Source: a virus. Taken from it: a stretch of DNA of 64,000 nt. The number at the start of each line of letters is the position of its first letter. The first letter of the stretch is position 1. Below are positions 1-11,400 of the stretch, piece after piece. Location of the stretch: the IMG/VR virus record IMGVR_UViG_3300031787_000051, positions 20,878-84,877 of that record. The stretch is one strand, 5' to 3'. A program made the translations under genes and the position numbers. Under the pieces are notes generated by a model that was not told where the DNA came from, did no database searches, and saw nothing but the letters and a program-made list of their open reading frames with translations.

Positions 1-1788
1 GGATATGACAGTGAAGGCAATCCAGTTAAAGGTGGAGGGACAGATCAATTCAGTTTGTTCCCAAGATATTTTCCCCTAACACTAACAGGTATATCATTCA
101 AATTAGACGGCAAAGCAACTACTTATAGTATTAAAGCACAAAATACGTCAGTACAGGCAGGATTCGGAACTAAAAGGGGAATAATTAAAAATCAACTTAC
201 CCTTTGTGGTAAAACAGTTGAAGAAATTTTATCAACGCATCCTACAGATAGTCTTATCACATCACTGAACAAATTTGAAGATGATTTGATTACAGGTGGC
301 ACTAACAAAATTCAAGCAGCAGAATTAAAAAACACTTATCAAATTAAATTTATAGATAACGGATCAATAAAAAGTTCGTTATTAGTTGATGAAACTGATA
401 ATGAAATTAAAAACTATAAAGCCAATACATCAACAAACATTAAAAAAACAAGTGAATCGAATGATAAAAATAGTCAAATAGCCACTGCAAGTTTCGATAG
501 AAAAAATAGAACATTTGGTATTGACTCTGGAACCACTATAGCACAAGCTATAGATACCATAATAGGACAAAGTAGTTATGTAAGAGAGGCACTTAACAAA
601 CAGTACAAGGAAGATCCAGAACCAGACATTGATGAAAGTGCAGGCGGTGGTGAGAAAAAAGAGTTTATGTGGTTTACTGTGACTCCGGTAGTGAAGCGTA
701 CCGGATACGATAACATAAGAAAGGGTCATGTCTATGACACGACCTACTTAATTAATAATTATAAAATACCATATCTACGTTCAGCATTCATTAACAAAAC
801 AAGTTCTTACCCCGGTCCACATAAAAGGTATAACTATATCTATACAGGTCTTAATAATGAAATTTTAAGTTATGAACAAAGTTATAATGCCTTGTATTAC
901 ATGAACAGTTTACAACAATCTCCGCCCAATACAAGTCCTCCTGTTGAAGTTAATATGATGACCAAACAGAATGAGTCAGACTCCGGAGCATTTGGTAAAG
1001 CAGGTCAAGCAGCAGCAAGTATTAGAACTAGTTTGTATAGCCCCGGTGATAAGGCTTCGGCAAAAATTTCAATATTGGGCGATCCAGATTTCTTAATAGC
1101 CACTTCAGGTATGCGATATGATTTGTATCCAAAGCGATATGGACCAGATAATAGTGTAGACGCACATGATGGTCAAGTGTTTATTGAAATTAAATTTAAT
1201 GAAGCAATTGATTATGATAACAATACTGGATTAATGACTCCAAGTGAAAATATTGAAGTTTATAAATACCCCCCTGAACTTGAAAAAGTTTTGAACGGTG
1301 CAATTTCTTATATGGTGGTAGATGTAACATCAACTTTTAGTAGAGGCAGATTTACACAAGATTTAAATTTAATATTGTGGAGCCCACCATGGAATAATGG
1401 TGCAAGTGCAACTAAATCAAGTAATACAACCGCTAGTCAAACTTCTGTTAATAATACTAGTAGTAGTTACTATTCAGGACCAACTAATCCAGGCGGGTAC
1501 GCACAATCAGTAAGTTATGGGGAAGCACAGCGTTCGTCTGCTGAAGCAGCCTCCCCAACAACTTATCAAGGTAAACAACCAACTGGTATGCCGCAAGTAG
1601 CAACTGCACGACAAGGTCCTGATCCAGCCGGTATAATAGCAGCTAATCAATTTAATCAACGAACAAATGCTAGCATTGTAGGTGCCATCAGAAGTCCCAC
1701 AAACCCAAAACCCAATCAAGCCATTGATGATGATAATAGTCAATCATCTAAGGACATGGATTGGATTAAGAGCAGAAGTTATTTTTAA
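1..1788 (+). CDS. Tail/baseplate structural protein, N-terminus outside window
   Basis: The frame is open from base 1, so the gene starts upstream; the TTG at 55 is only an internal codon. About 595 residues are visible. The segment near the left edge (TLTGISFKLDGKATTYSIKA) reads like the virion proteins that precede the gp5 hub gene in marine T4-like phages. The C-terminal ~130 residues are rich in Ser, Asn, Gln, Pro and Thr and probably disordered. The gene ends 11 bases before the gp5-like gene and is on the same strand, which supports a baseplate-hub or tail-tube-associated role. I see no enzymatic motif. The exact T4 counterpart cannot be assigned from sequence reading alone. Confidence 0.7.
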   Translation, partial: GYDSEGNPVKGGGTDQFSLFPRYFPLTLTGISFKLDGKATTYSIKAQNTSVQAGFGTKRGIIKNQLTLCGKTVEEILSTHPTDSLITSLNKFEDDLITGGTNKIQAAELKNTYQIKFIDNGSIKSSLLVDETDNEIKNYKANTSTNIKKTSESNDKNSQIATASFDRKNRTFGIDSGTTIAQAIDTIIGQSSYVREALNKQYKEDPEPDIDESAGGGEKKEFMWFTVTPVVKRTGYDNIRKGHVYDTTYLINNYKIPYLRSAFINKTSSYPGPHKRYNYIYTGLNNEILSYEQSYNALYYMNSLQQSPPNTSPPVEVNMMTKQNESDSGAFGKAGQAAASIRTSLYSPGDKASAKISILGDPDFLIATSGMRYDLYPKRYGPDNSVDAHDGQVFIEIKFNEAIDYDNNTGLMTPSENIEVYKYPPELEKVLNGAISYMVVDVTSTFSRGRFTQDLNLILWSPPWNNGASATKSSNTTASQTSVNNTSSSYYSGPTNPGGYAQSVSYGEAQRSSAEAASPTTYQGKQPTGMPQVATARQGPDPAGIIAANQFNQRTNASIVGAIRSPTNPKPNQAIDDDNSQSSKDMDWIKSRSYF

Positions 1789-1799
1789 GGTATTAAACT

Positions 1800-4604
1800 A
1801 TGGATGACGTAACTAAAGTAAGAGGTACTACCGGGTCGTATAAACCTAATCCTGGTGGACAAGTAGAAATTCCCTATCCTGTAAAAGGTATAGTTAAAGA
1901 CAACATTGACGCTGCAAGAACAGGAAGAATTCGTGTTTATATTGAAGCTTTTAGTGGTCTTGATCCTGACAATGCTGACCAATGGATACCAGTTAGTTTC
2001 TTACCTCCTTTCTTTGGTGGAACTACAGGAACAATTGACAAAGAAACTTCTGAATATGGCAAATATAAAGAGAATCCACATGCATATGGATTTTGGGCGC
2101 AACCACCTGATGTTGAATCAGAAGTAGTTTGTTTATTTTTAAATGGTAAAAAAGACTTTGGATTTTATATAGGATGTGTTCCGGCGCCAGGACTTACGCA
2201 CATGGTTCCTGCTGTTGGATCAACGAATTTTGTTGTATTAGATTCTGATGAATCAACTGCATACGGCGGTGCTAGTGTACTGCCTGTAGTTGAAATGCAG
2301 CCCTACAATAAAGCCTTAGCAAATAGCCGAAATCCGTATGCTACAGTTAGACCAACGCATAAAAGAGTAGCCACACAATTATTTGAACAAGGTTTAATAA
2401 AAGATAAAGTTAGAGGAGTAATCACAAGCTCAAGTATGCGTGAGAGTCCCTCAAGAGTGTTTGGTATAAGCACCCCAGGCAGACCTTTATATAAGGGCGG
2501 ATTTGAAGGTACCGATGAAGAAATAGCAGCGAAAATACCAAACGCAAATGATGAAGATTTAAAGATTATAGGTCGTAGAGGTGGTCATTCACTTGTTATG
2601 GATGACGGTGATTTTGATGGAAAAAATAATTTAGTAAGAGTTAGAACCTCAGCAGGTCATCAAATTACAATGAGTGATGACGGTCAAACTATCTTCGTAA
2701 TTCATAGCAATGGACAAAGTTACGTTGAATTAGGAAAAGAAGGCACGGTTGATGTGTTTGCTACCAACAGCGTTAACATAAGAACACAAGGTGATTTAAA
2801 TTTTCATGCTGATAGAAAAATTAATTTTCATGCAGGTAAAGAAGTTAATTTATTTACAGAAAAAATCACAGTAGAAAGTTCCAAAGACACTAGCATTAGA
2901 GTAGGCACAGAATTTAAACAACACACAGTAGGAGACCATACTCTTAAAGTTGACAAAAAAATGAGTTTTGATAGTGCAGGTGATGCGAGTATGGCTAGCG
3001 CAGCTACCTCATTTGTTAACGGAGCTAAAGTAAATTTAAATACAGGCTCTACATCACTTAAACCAGCTACATTAAAACCTTTCGTTCCATCTTGCTACGC
3101 TGAAACATTGTTTGACAAAACAAAAGGTTGGACACCATGTCCTGGTAAACTAAAAAGTATAACAACACGATGCCCTACACATACACCTTGGCCAGATCAT
3201 AATAAAGGTGTTTGCTGTAAAGGTAGTTGCAATGCTAGCGCAAAACAATCATCTGGTTGTAGTGGTAAGGTATCATCATGCAATGGTTCGGTTGGATCAA
3301 GCTGTTCTAATCCAGTAAAACCGCCGGTAAAGGACACGGTGCCGGAATCAGAAGAAATACAAGTTAATCCAGTTATTTTCGATAAAACAACAACTGCAAC
3401 ACTAATAGCACAATCAGCAACAAACGCCGAAAGTGATGAACTTAATAAGAGAGCAGTGAACGGTATTACAACAGATTCTAGTGGGAATAAATTTGCTGTT
3501 ATTGGTAAGTTTGGGCACACACCAACTCAACTAGAAAGAGCAGGTTATTTAAAGCCAGGAAGTGGACTATTAGCCGAAAAGTTAATTTCTTCGGGTAGTG
3601 CATTATCTGCTGCAATGCCTAATAGGTTATTCACAGGAAAAGATAACATAAATTCTGTAAATGAATATTTGTCTAATAAAAAGATTCAAATAAAAGCTGA
3701 ACAAACTTTAATTACAAAAGGAATGACAGACCTATATAGAAAAGGTATTATATCAGGTAAAGAAAGCTCAGATCAATTGGGAGGATTAGCATTAACTAGT
3801 GCTAAGTTTGGCTCTGACAAAACAATTCAATTTGTCAACGACCCAAGCAACAATAATCGATTTGATCCTATTGTTAAAACTTATGCTTCAGGTAACTATG
3901 CAGCTATAATAGCAGATAAAAAATTAAGCGCAGCCGGCAAGTTATCAGATTCAACAGATGACGATTCTACAAATAATGATAATAGAGGTTCTAGTAATAG
4001 TTTGTTTGAAAAAATTAAAAAGTCATACGCCCCGTTGGGAACAGGACCTTTAAATCTTGCAACAAACAAAATTACTGACTTCAGTTTTAGTAACGAAAGA
4101 AGATTTTCATCCTTTAGTTTTCCAGTATTAGATCCTGAGAAAATGAAAACACTAATGCAGAACAAAAAGATTAGTCTTAAGTCAGCAGCATATTTTGAAG
4201 CCGATGCAGAAAAAAAGAAAAATTTAAATAATCTATTTGGTTCTTTAAACACATCTAACCTTAACGATGCCCGACTGCCTGCTGTAGGTGTAGATACTTT
4301 CGACCGTACTGAAATTAATGAAAAGGTAAAAACATTATTAGGATCCGGAGTACCAGTATCAGCAAGTTCATTTACGGGTACATCATCTCTTGATCCAAAT
4401 AATCAAATCACAAGATTAGAAGAATTGCAACAAGAGCGTGACGCTTATCTGCCGCAAAAGAATCAATCATACCAAACTTACTTAGAAGCCCGAAAGAAAT
4501 ATGGTCCTGATAGTACTGATGCTAAAAATGCGGAAGAAAATTACAAAACTCTGTTAAACAAATTAGACAGTATCAACACAGAAATTTATAAGTTAAAAGG
4601 ATAA
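1800..4604 (+). CDS. gp5: gp5-like baseplate hub / tail needle protein with extended C-terminus
   Basis: 934 aa. Residues ~20-120 look like the gp5 N-terminal OB-fold (VKGIVKDNIDAARTGRIRVY, then QWIPVSFLPPFFGG). Around 260-420 are regularly spaced beta repeats (GHSLVMDDG, then short strands such as VNIRTQGDLNFHADRKINFH) typical of the gp5/VgrG triple beta-helix needle. After it comes a conserved-looking block followed by a cysteine-rich stretch (about residues 430-500, nine Cys). The ~400-residue C-terminal extension ends in a Glu/Lys/Gln-rich likely coiled coil. T4 gp5 is 575 aa with a lysozyme domain; I see no obvious T4-lysozyme motif here. The gene lies between another tail gene and the gp25-like gene, with 4 bases to the next start. 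Confidence 0.82.
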   Translation: MDDVTKVRGTTGSYKPNPGGQVEIPYPVKGIVKDNIDAARTGRIRVYIEAFSGLDPDNADQWIPVSFLPPFFGGTTGTIDKETSEYGKYKENPHAYGFWAQPPDVESEVVCLFLNGKKDFGFYIGCVPAPGLTHMVPAVGSTNFVVLDSDESTAYGGASVLPVVEMQPYNKALANSRNPYATVRPTHKRVATQLFEQGLIKDKVRGVITSSSMRESPSRVFGISTPGRPLYKGGFEGTDEEIAAKIPNANDEDLKIIGRRGGHSLVMDDGDFDGKNNLVRVRTSAGHQITMSDDGQTIFVIHSNGQSYVELGKEGTVDVFATNSVNIRTQGDLNFHADRKINFHAGKEVNLFTEKITVESSKDTSIRVGTEFKQHTVGDHTLKVDKKMSFDSAGDASMASAATSFVNGAKVNLNTGSTSLKPATLKPFVPSCYAETLFDKTKGWTPCPGKLKSITTRCPTHTPWPDHNKGVCCKGSCNASAKQSSGCSGKVSSCNGSVGSSCSNPVKPPVKDTVPESEEIQVNPVIFDKTTTATLIAQSATNAESDELNKRAVNGITTDSSGNKFAVIGKFGHTPTQLERAGYLKPGSGLLAEKLISSGSALSAAMPNRLFTGKDNINSVNEYLSNKKIQIKAEQTLITKGMTDLYRKGIISGKESSDQLGGLALTSAKFGSDKTIQFVNDPSNNNRFDPIVKTYASGNYAAIIADKKLSAAGKLSDSTDDDSTNNDNRGSSNSLFEKIKKSYAPLGTGPLNLATNKITDFSFSNERRFSSFSFPVLDPEKMKTLMQNKKISLKSAAYFEADAEKKKNLNNLFGSLNTSNLNDARLPAVGVDTFDRTEINEKVKTLLGSGVPVSASSFTGTSSLDPNNQITRLEELQQERDAYLPQKNQSYQTYLEARKKYGPDSTDAKNAEENYKTLLNKLDSINTEIYKLKG

Positions 4605-4608
4605 AATT

Positions 4609-5064
4609 ATGGCTTACTACGTAGGATTTTCAACGCAACATACAAATAAACCTAGAGATGTAAATATACCCACAGGGGTCACTGAGGATATGGGTTTGCG
4701 TAGGCCAGTAGCGCCTGCGTCTAACAAATTTAGGCTTACTGATAATGATCTAGTAAAAAGAGACTTATTGAATGCTTTTAATATCCCTCAAGGATCTAAG
4801 CCAGGTAGACCTGAATACGGCACAGCAATTTATAATATGATTTACGAACCAAACACTGCTGATGTACAAGCACAGGTGGAATATGAAGTTCGCAGAATTA
4901 TTGAACAGGATCCTAGAGTTGCAGTAAACAGAGTTGAAGTTAGTTCAAGTTCAGGAGAAAATATAATTATCGTAGAAGCAGAGATAGCAATTAGACCTCA
5001 AAATATGGTAGAAATACTAACAATTCAATTTGACGAGAGAAGCACAACCGCAATAATGCTGTAA
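4609..5064 (+). CDS. gp25: gp25-like baseplate wedge subunit
   Basis: 151 aa, close to the 132 aa of T4 gp25. The core (LVKRDLLNAFNIPQGSKPGR, then PEYGTAIYNMIYEPN and a following RRIIEQDPRV) is the hallmark of the GPW/gp25 family, including the Gly-rich turn and the Glu-containing E-Y-G motif. In contractile tails this protein joins the inner wedge to the sheath-initiating region. The start is ATG, 4 bases after the gp5-like stop. The order hub, gp25, gp6 matches T4-like marine phages and supports the call. Confidence 0.9.
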   Translation: MAYYVGFSTQHTNKPRDVNIPTGVTEDMGLRRPVAPASNKFRLTDNDLVKRDLLNAFNIPQGSKPGRPEYGTAIYNMIYEPNTADVQAQVEYEVRRIIEQDPRVAVNRVEVSSSSGENIIIVEAEIAIRPQNMVEILTIQFDERSTTAIML

Positions 5065-5084
5065 AAATGCGGGTTTTCAGCATA

Positions 5085-5092
5085 GATAAATA
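5085..5092 (+). promoter_or_regulatory. T4-type late promoter octamer GATAAATA
   Basis: The octamer lies between the gp25-like stop and the gp6-like ATG, 24 bases before the ATG. It matches the T4 late consensus TATAAATA except at base 1, and identical copies precede several other genes here. The predicted start would give a leader of about 19 nt. Confidence 0.6.
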
Positions 5093-5116
5093 TATTGATA
5101 AACAGAAGAAATACAT

Positions 5117-8100
5117 ATGGCCACAAGTTCTAGACAAACCGCTATCTTTGGTGCTAACGATTGGAAAGCAGTATACCAAACCTTTAGTCAGGCAGACTTT
5201 CAAAGTTATGATTACGAAACATTAAGAAAGAGTTTCGTAGACTACCTTAGAACACAGTATCCTGAAACCTTCAACGATTATACAGAAAGCTCAGAATACA
5301 TCGCTTTGCTTGACGTTATTGCCTTTATGGGGCAAGCATTAGCGTTTAGAAACGACCTAAATACTAGAGAAAACTTTATCGATACTGCTGAACGCAGAGA
5401 TAGTATTATTAAATTAGCTAATCTAGTTGGATATAATCCTAAAAGAAATACGCCGGCTCAAGGGTATTTAAAAGTTACCAGCGTACAGACCACAGAAAAT
5501 ATATCTGATATTAATGGATTTAACTTAGCTGGTATTCCTGTTATTTGGAATGATCCGGCTAATACCAATTGGCAAGAACAGTTCAATACAGTAGTCAATG
5601 CTTCATTGCGTGGAACTCAAAAAATTGGTCGTCCCGGCAACAGACAGACTATTTTAGGTATAGATACGCAAGAATATACGGTACAAATTCCAACTACAGC
5701 CGTTCCAGTAATACCATTTACTGCCAGAGTTCAAAGTACCAACATGAACTTTGAAGCGGTTAATGTCACAAGTTTGGGACAAGAATATATCTATGAACAA
5801 ACTCCTAACCCAGCAGGCAAATTTAACATAATATATCGCAATGATAATTTGGGCTATGGAAGCGCAAACACAGGCTTCTTTATATACTTTAAGCAGGGCA
5901 CCCTTCAAACATTTGATTTTACAACGGATCAACAGATAGCTAACCAAGCGGTCGATATCGACATACAGGGTATAAATGAAACTGATACTTGGTTGTTTAA
6001 AGTGGATCCAACTACATTAGAATTAAGTGAGTGGAAGCAAGTAGAAAGTGTGTATGCAAGTGCGTACAGCAATTATAATTCCGAAGATAGAAAATTTTTT
6101 AGCGTAAAATCTAGATTCAACGACCAAGTAACATATACTTTTGGTGACGGTGTATTTGGTGAAATTCCATTAGGAAACTTCAAAGCATTTATTCGTTCAA
6201 GTAATGCTTTAACATATACGATTGATCCTAGTGAAATGCAAAATGTTCAAATTTCATTTACCTATGTTAGTAAGTTAGGTAGAAACGAAACTATGACTAT
6301 GGTGTTAACATTAACATCAACCATTTCAAATGCTCAATCAAGAGAAACATTAGAAGATATTAAACTAAAAGCACCAACACGCTATTATACACAAAATCGT
6401 ATGGTTAATGGGGAAGATTATAATGTTTTCCCATTTACATTGTATAACTCTATTATTAAAAGTAAAGCATTAAACAGAAGCAGTATTGGTACAAGCAGAA
6501 ACTTAGACTTACTTGATCCTACAGGAAAGTATAGTAGCACAAGTAGTTTTAGTCACGATGGCGCTCTATATAAAGTCGAAAAAGATGACTTTAGTGAATT
6601 CACTGTTGAAAGAGGTGCAGGCACATTAGTAGCCTTTTTAACAAACAAAATTCTAAAAGTATTATCAAGTAATAGGGCGATACAATATTATATTACAAAT
6701 TATCCTAAATACAAAGTTATTTTTAATAGAATAATAGGTGGATCACCTGTTGTATTAAAGCCAATTTGGAAGTTAACGTCTTATAAGGGTTCAAAGATAA
6801 CTGGACATTTTACAGTAGATAATGAACCAGTTCCAGTTGGTGTATTCACAAGTGATAACTTAAAATACTTCACAACTGGTGCATACGTTAAGTTTGTTCC
6901 ACCTGCAGGATATTTCTTTGATGAAGGTAGATTAGTAGCAGGATTAGCGACACCTAGCAGCAAAACACATATTTGGACTACAGTATTAAATGTCGTAGAC
7001 GATGGATATAATGGTGGTAAAGGTGATTTGTATAATGGTTTAGGTCCTGTAACTTTAAACGAACATATACCCAATGGGGCATTATTAGAAGAAATTATAC
7101 CAGCGTTTGATAATATGGTACCAAACGATGTTATACAAAGCGCAATTGCTAGAGTAAACATCGGACAAAGTTTCAGTTTGGTTTTTGACAATAGCCTTAC
7201 GTCTAATGTAAGTCGTTGGTTCATTAGAAATTTTGACAATGCGAACGCTTTTGTTAAATTTAAAAGTTTGGGTGAGGGTAAGTATGAAGTCACAAACAAA
7301 GCATTGTCATATTATTTTGGTAGTGTAAAGGACACAAGATTTACTTACGACAGAACCAAAGTAATCTATGACCCATTAACAGGTAAACTGTTATATGATA
7401 TGATTAAAGTATTAAAGGCTAATTCACTACCTAACAACAACTATTCAATGGCAGAAGATATTGCATTGGCAGTTGTTGGTCAGACTATTGAGACAGACGG
7501 ATATCCTAACGATTATAGTGTTGAAGTATGTAGTTTTGACCCAACGAGCAGTAGATTATTAGCAGATCCTGACTTCTTTACTAATATTACAGGTTATCAA
7601 GTTGGAGTTAACAACACAGATAAGTTCGTGTTTACTAGACAAATTATAGATGTTAACTTATTGAGTAAGTTTGAATTAGTTGCAAGTAAGGACATCGTCT
7701 ATGCTTATCCTACGGAAAATCAAATTGCTGTAGTAAAGTATGAATACCCAGTAGGACAAATGTTCTACGCATACGGTGAAAATAAATTTTTCAAAACGAT
7801 AGAAGATACAACCTCTGCTAATATATTATTACTTGCACAGGTTACTAATTACAAAGCTTATGATGGTCGTCAAGGATTATACTTTCATTACAGACATAAT
7901 AGTAGCAACACAACAAGAATTAATCCAGCAACTACAAATATAATTGATTTATATTTGGTAACTAACAGCTATTATACAAGATATCAGAATTGGATTAAAG
8001 ATTCAACTGGCACAATCAAAGAACCGTCAATGCCAAGTATTGTAGAACTTAAACAATCATATAGCAAAATTGATGATTATAAAATGTTGAGCGATACTGT

Positions 8101-8479
8101 GGTTCTAAATAGCGTTAAGTTTAAACCATTATTTGGTGACAAAGCACCATCTAATTTACAGGCAACATTTAAAGTAATTAAAAATAGTAATGCATCAGCA
8201 AGTGATAGTGAAATAAGAATAGCTGTAATTAATGAAATTAATACTTATTTTGATATAGCTAATTGGAATTTTGGAGATACATTTTACTTCAGCGAATTAA
8301 GTGCGTATTTACATAGAAGGTTAGGTACATTAATAAGCTCAATAGTATTGACACCTAACGACCCTAATGCTACGTTTGGTACTTTGTATGAAATTCGTTC
8401 AGCTCCATATGAGATATTTGTCAACGCAGCACAAGCAACAGATGTAGTGGTAATTTCAGCCCTTACACAGATTAATTAA
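5117..8479 (+). CDS. gp6: gp6-like baseplate wedge protein
   Basis: 1,120 aa, much longer than T4 gp6 (660 aa). The N-terminus (FDFxSYD-type start, DYLRTQYPETFNDYTESSEY, ALLDVIAFMGQALAFRND) is the typical opening of gp6/J-like wedge proteins. The sequence RDSIIKLANLVGYNPKRNTP follows, as usual in this family. Another family-like block near residues 400-440 (KAPTRYYTQNRMVNGEDYN) corresponds to the conserved gp6 motif. The C-terminus has the expected mixed alpha/beta pattern (LHRRLGTLISSIVL). gp6 forms the iris dimers that tie baseplate wedges together. The gene sits between gp25-like and the giant gene and has its own late promoter. Confidence 0.88.
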   Translation: MATSSRQTAIFGANDWKAVYQTFSQADFQSYDYETLRKSFVDYLRTQYPETFNDYTESSEYIALLDVIAFMGQALAFRNDLNTRENFIDTAERRDSIIKLANLVGYNPKRNTPAQGYLKVTSVQTTENISDINGFNLAGIPVIWNDPANTNWQEQFNTVVNASLRGTQKIGRPGNRQTILGIDTQEYTVQIPTTAVPVIPFTARVQSTNMNFEAVNVTSLGQEYIYEQTPNPAGKFNIIYRNDNLGYGSANTGFFIYFKQGTLQTFDFTTDQQIANQAVDIDIQGINETDTWLFKVDPTTLELSEWKQVESVYASAYSNYNSEDRKFFSVKSRFNDQVTYTFGDGVFGEIPLGNFKAFIRSSNALTYTIDPSEMQNVQISFTYVSKLGRNETMTMVLTLTSTISNAQSRETLEDIKLKAPTRYYTQNRMVNGEDYNVFPFTLYNSIIKSKALNRSSIGTSRNLDLLDPTGKYSSTSSFSHDGALYKVEKDDFSEFTVERGAGTLVAFLTNKILKVLSSNRAIQYYITNYPKYKVIFNRIIGGSPVVLKPIWKLTSYKGSKITGHFTVDNEPVPVGVFTSDNLKYFTTGAYVKFVPPAGYFFDEGRLVAGLATPSSKTHIWTTVLNVVDDGYNGGKGDLYNGLGPVTLNEHIPNGALLEEIIPAFDNMVPNDVIQSAIARVNIGQSFSLVFDNSLTSNVSRWFIRNFDNANAFVKFKSLGEGKYEVTNKALSYYFGSVKDTRFTYDRTKVIYDPLTGKLLYDMIKVLKANSLPNNNYSMAEDIALAVVGQTIETDGYPNDYSVEVCSFDPTSSRLLADPDFFTNITGYQVGVNNTDKFVFTRQIIDVNLLSKFELVASKDIVYAYPTENQIAVVKYEYPVGQMFYAYGENKFFKTIEDTTSANILLLAQVTNYKAYDGRQGLYFHYRHNSSNTTRINPATTNIIDLYLVTNSYYTRYQNWIKDSTGTIKEPSMPSIVELKQSYSKIDDYKMLSDTVVLNSVKFKPLFGDKAPSNLQATFKVIKNSNASASDSEIRIAVINEINTYFDIANWNFGDTFYFSELSAYLHRRLGTLISSIVLTPNDPNATFGTLYEIRSAPYEIFVNAAQATDVVVISALTQIN

Positions 8480-8493
8480 GTACGGATAATTAA

Positions 8494-11400
8494 ATGGTTA
8501 ATAAAGTAAGAACTTTAGATTTTCTTCCTGAGATTTTTAGAACCAAGCCTAATGAAGAATTTTTAGGCGCGACATTAGACCAATTGGTTCAGACACCTAA
8601 CACACAACGTGTCGAAGGATATATTGGAAGAAAGTTTGAATATGGTATTGATCCCAATGCCGTATATGTTAAAGAACCTAATTCAACAAGACAGAATTAT
8701 CAATTAGAACCCGGAGTTGTCTTTACTAAACCAGAGACTTCTGTAGCAAAAGATTTTATAAGCTACCCTGGATTAATTGATGCTATCAAAACACAAAATG
8801 GTATTACTGATAACCATTCTTTATTATTTAGAAATGAATTTTATAGTTGGGATAGTTTTGTAGACTTAGATAAGGTTGTAAATTTTAGTCAGTATTATTG
8901 GTTACCTGACGGTCCTGATCAGGTACCAGTCACAACAGAAACAGTAAACAGTGAAGCCGACTTTACAATCATATCAGATTCATCAGTTTATGCCGTAAGA
9001 GAAAATTTTAAAAGAATACCTCAAAGTAATCCTACACTAAAATTAGTTCGTGGCGGCACATACAAGTTTATAGTAAATCAAAATAGTAACTTTTGGATAC
9101 AGACTGATCCTGGTATAAATGGTAAAAATCCTATTAGACCTAATGTAACATCTAGAGAAATTTATGGTGTTGAAAATAATGGTGCAAATGCCGGTATAAT
9201 CGAATTCACTGTGCCACAAGCATCTGATCAGGATGAGTGGATTTTTTCTGGTGAAAATTATGTTGACTTAATTTCTGATACACCGATAAGTGAATTACAT
9301 GGTAAAAAGTTAAGTGAAGTTTTATCTAAGTATCCTAAGGGATTAATTGACGGTATTAATCAAATCCGTGAAAAAAGAGTTATATTTTTAAATTACAAAC
9401 CAGGTCAATCAGTTGAACTACCGACTCCGTACGATCTCTATTCACTAGAAGAAAAAGAGTTTGATGATGCTCCAAAAACTATTCCAAATAATAATTATTA
9501 TAAAATTAGATTTTTACAACTAGACAATGATTTTATAATAAGCGTAGATGAAGATGGTGAACTTCCTATAGCAGAAAAGATTATAGCAACGAACGGGAGA
9601 AAATACGTTAGTCAAGAGTTTGTCAGATTGCCTGTAGGTGAAATAGCAAAAATACCTATTATAACTGCCCCATTAGATACTCTGTATTATCAAGATGAAA
9701 GCACACCTAATAAAGTAGGAACAATTAAATTACTAGATGCCAAAGTTAACAATGCTATTAATATTGAAACTGATGTATTAGGGAAGAAAAATTATACAGG
9801 TCCTAATGGTGTACAATTTACAAACGGGTTAAAAGTTAAATTTGTTGGTAATATTATTCCAGCTCCATATAAAACAGGTAGTTATTATGTTGAAGGAGTA
9901 GGGACAAGTATAAAATTAATTAAAGCAGAAGATTTAAATATTGTAGAACCATTTGGGCAACTAATTTACACAATCTATGATAATGAAGGATTCGATACAC
10001 TAAGATACGGTGGCAGAACTTCAATGCCAGCACAAAAAGATTATATTACAATTAATCGTAGCGCAATCAATAAAAATGCATGGAGTCGCAGCAATCGTTG
10101 GTTTCATATAGATGTTCTTAAGGCAACAGCAGAATACACTTCGGGTGATGTAGTTTTAGCCGCACTTAATAATAGAGAAAACAGAGCAAATAGACCTATC
10201 TTAGAATTTTATCCTGAGCTAAAATTATTTGATTCAGGAACCATTGGTAAGGGCTACGTAGACTTTATCGATAATACTACAACTGACGTAATGAATAGTA
10301 ATCCAACTATAGGGGTAGTTGGCAGAACAGAATATTATCCTGATGGGAATCAGTATAAAGCTATTCAAGGTAGTAGAGTTATTTTTGCAAACGACAGTGA
10401 TCCAAATGTAAGAAATAAAATTTTCATTATTAACTTTGCATCAATAAACGAAACACAAGAACCAACCATTGTTCTTACAAAGGCAGCAGATGGCGACATA
10501 CAAGACCTAGATCAAGTTTATGTTAACTTTGGGACAGCAAACAGTGGAAAGAGTTTTTATTTTGATAAAGGATATTGGAATCAAGCACAACAAAAAACAT
10601 ATGTAAATCAACCACCATTATTTGATATTTTTGATAAAAACAATATAAGTTTAGCCGATAAAGATTTTTATCCAGGCAGTAATTTTATAGGTTGCACGTT
10701 GTTTGAATTTAAACCTGGTGTGGGCGAAAATGACCCAGTATTAGGGTTTCCATTAGCATACAGTTCAGTAGCCAATATTGGAGATATCAGTTTTAGAATA
10801 TCATTGAATGAAGATGTATTCAAATATTCTTTAATGACAGGACCTGTAACAGAAAAAGTTAGCATAGGTTATCCTCATCGCTATACGGATAGATATGAAT
10901 TTACGAGAGAATTGGGTTGGGTAAAAACAGTTGGTGAAAGCTTTCAGTATCAAGCATATAATTTTACATATAATCCTATACTAAGACAAAATTCATTTAC
11001 ATGTAATGCAGTCGCTATAGATCAGAACGATAGCCCATGGCCAGTCATTAAGGTCAGTGTAAATGAAAATATATTAACCAGTGATCAGTACACAGTTACT
11101 AAAACTGATAAAGAAACAATTGTTACACTACTAAATCCTCCTGTAACTGAGTCCCCTGTTGAGGTACTTATACACAGTGAGGGACCATTGGGTGAGGGGG
11201 CATACTATACTATCCCTATTAACTTAAGCAGCAACCCATTTAACACACCGATAGCGTCATTAAGTTTAGGTGATATAAGAAATCACTATCAAACTATTTT
11301 TGTTAATAGTCAACAACTGACAGGACAAGTTTTTGGATCAAACAATTACAGAGATGCGGGTAATTTAATCACGTATGGTGATAAAATTATTCAAAACAGT

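Noticed and set aside
6781-7299. 172-aa minus-strand frame inside the gp6-like gene
   Set aside because: It is antisense to strongly family-like coding sequence, without ribosome site or promoter.
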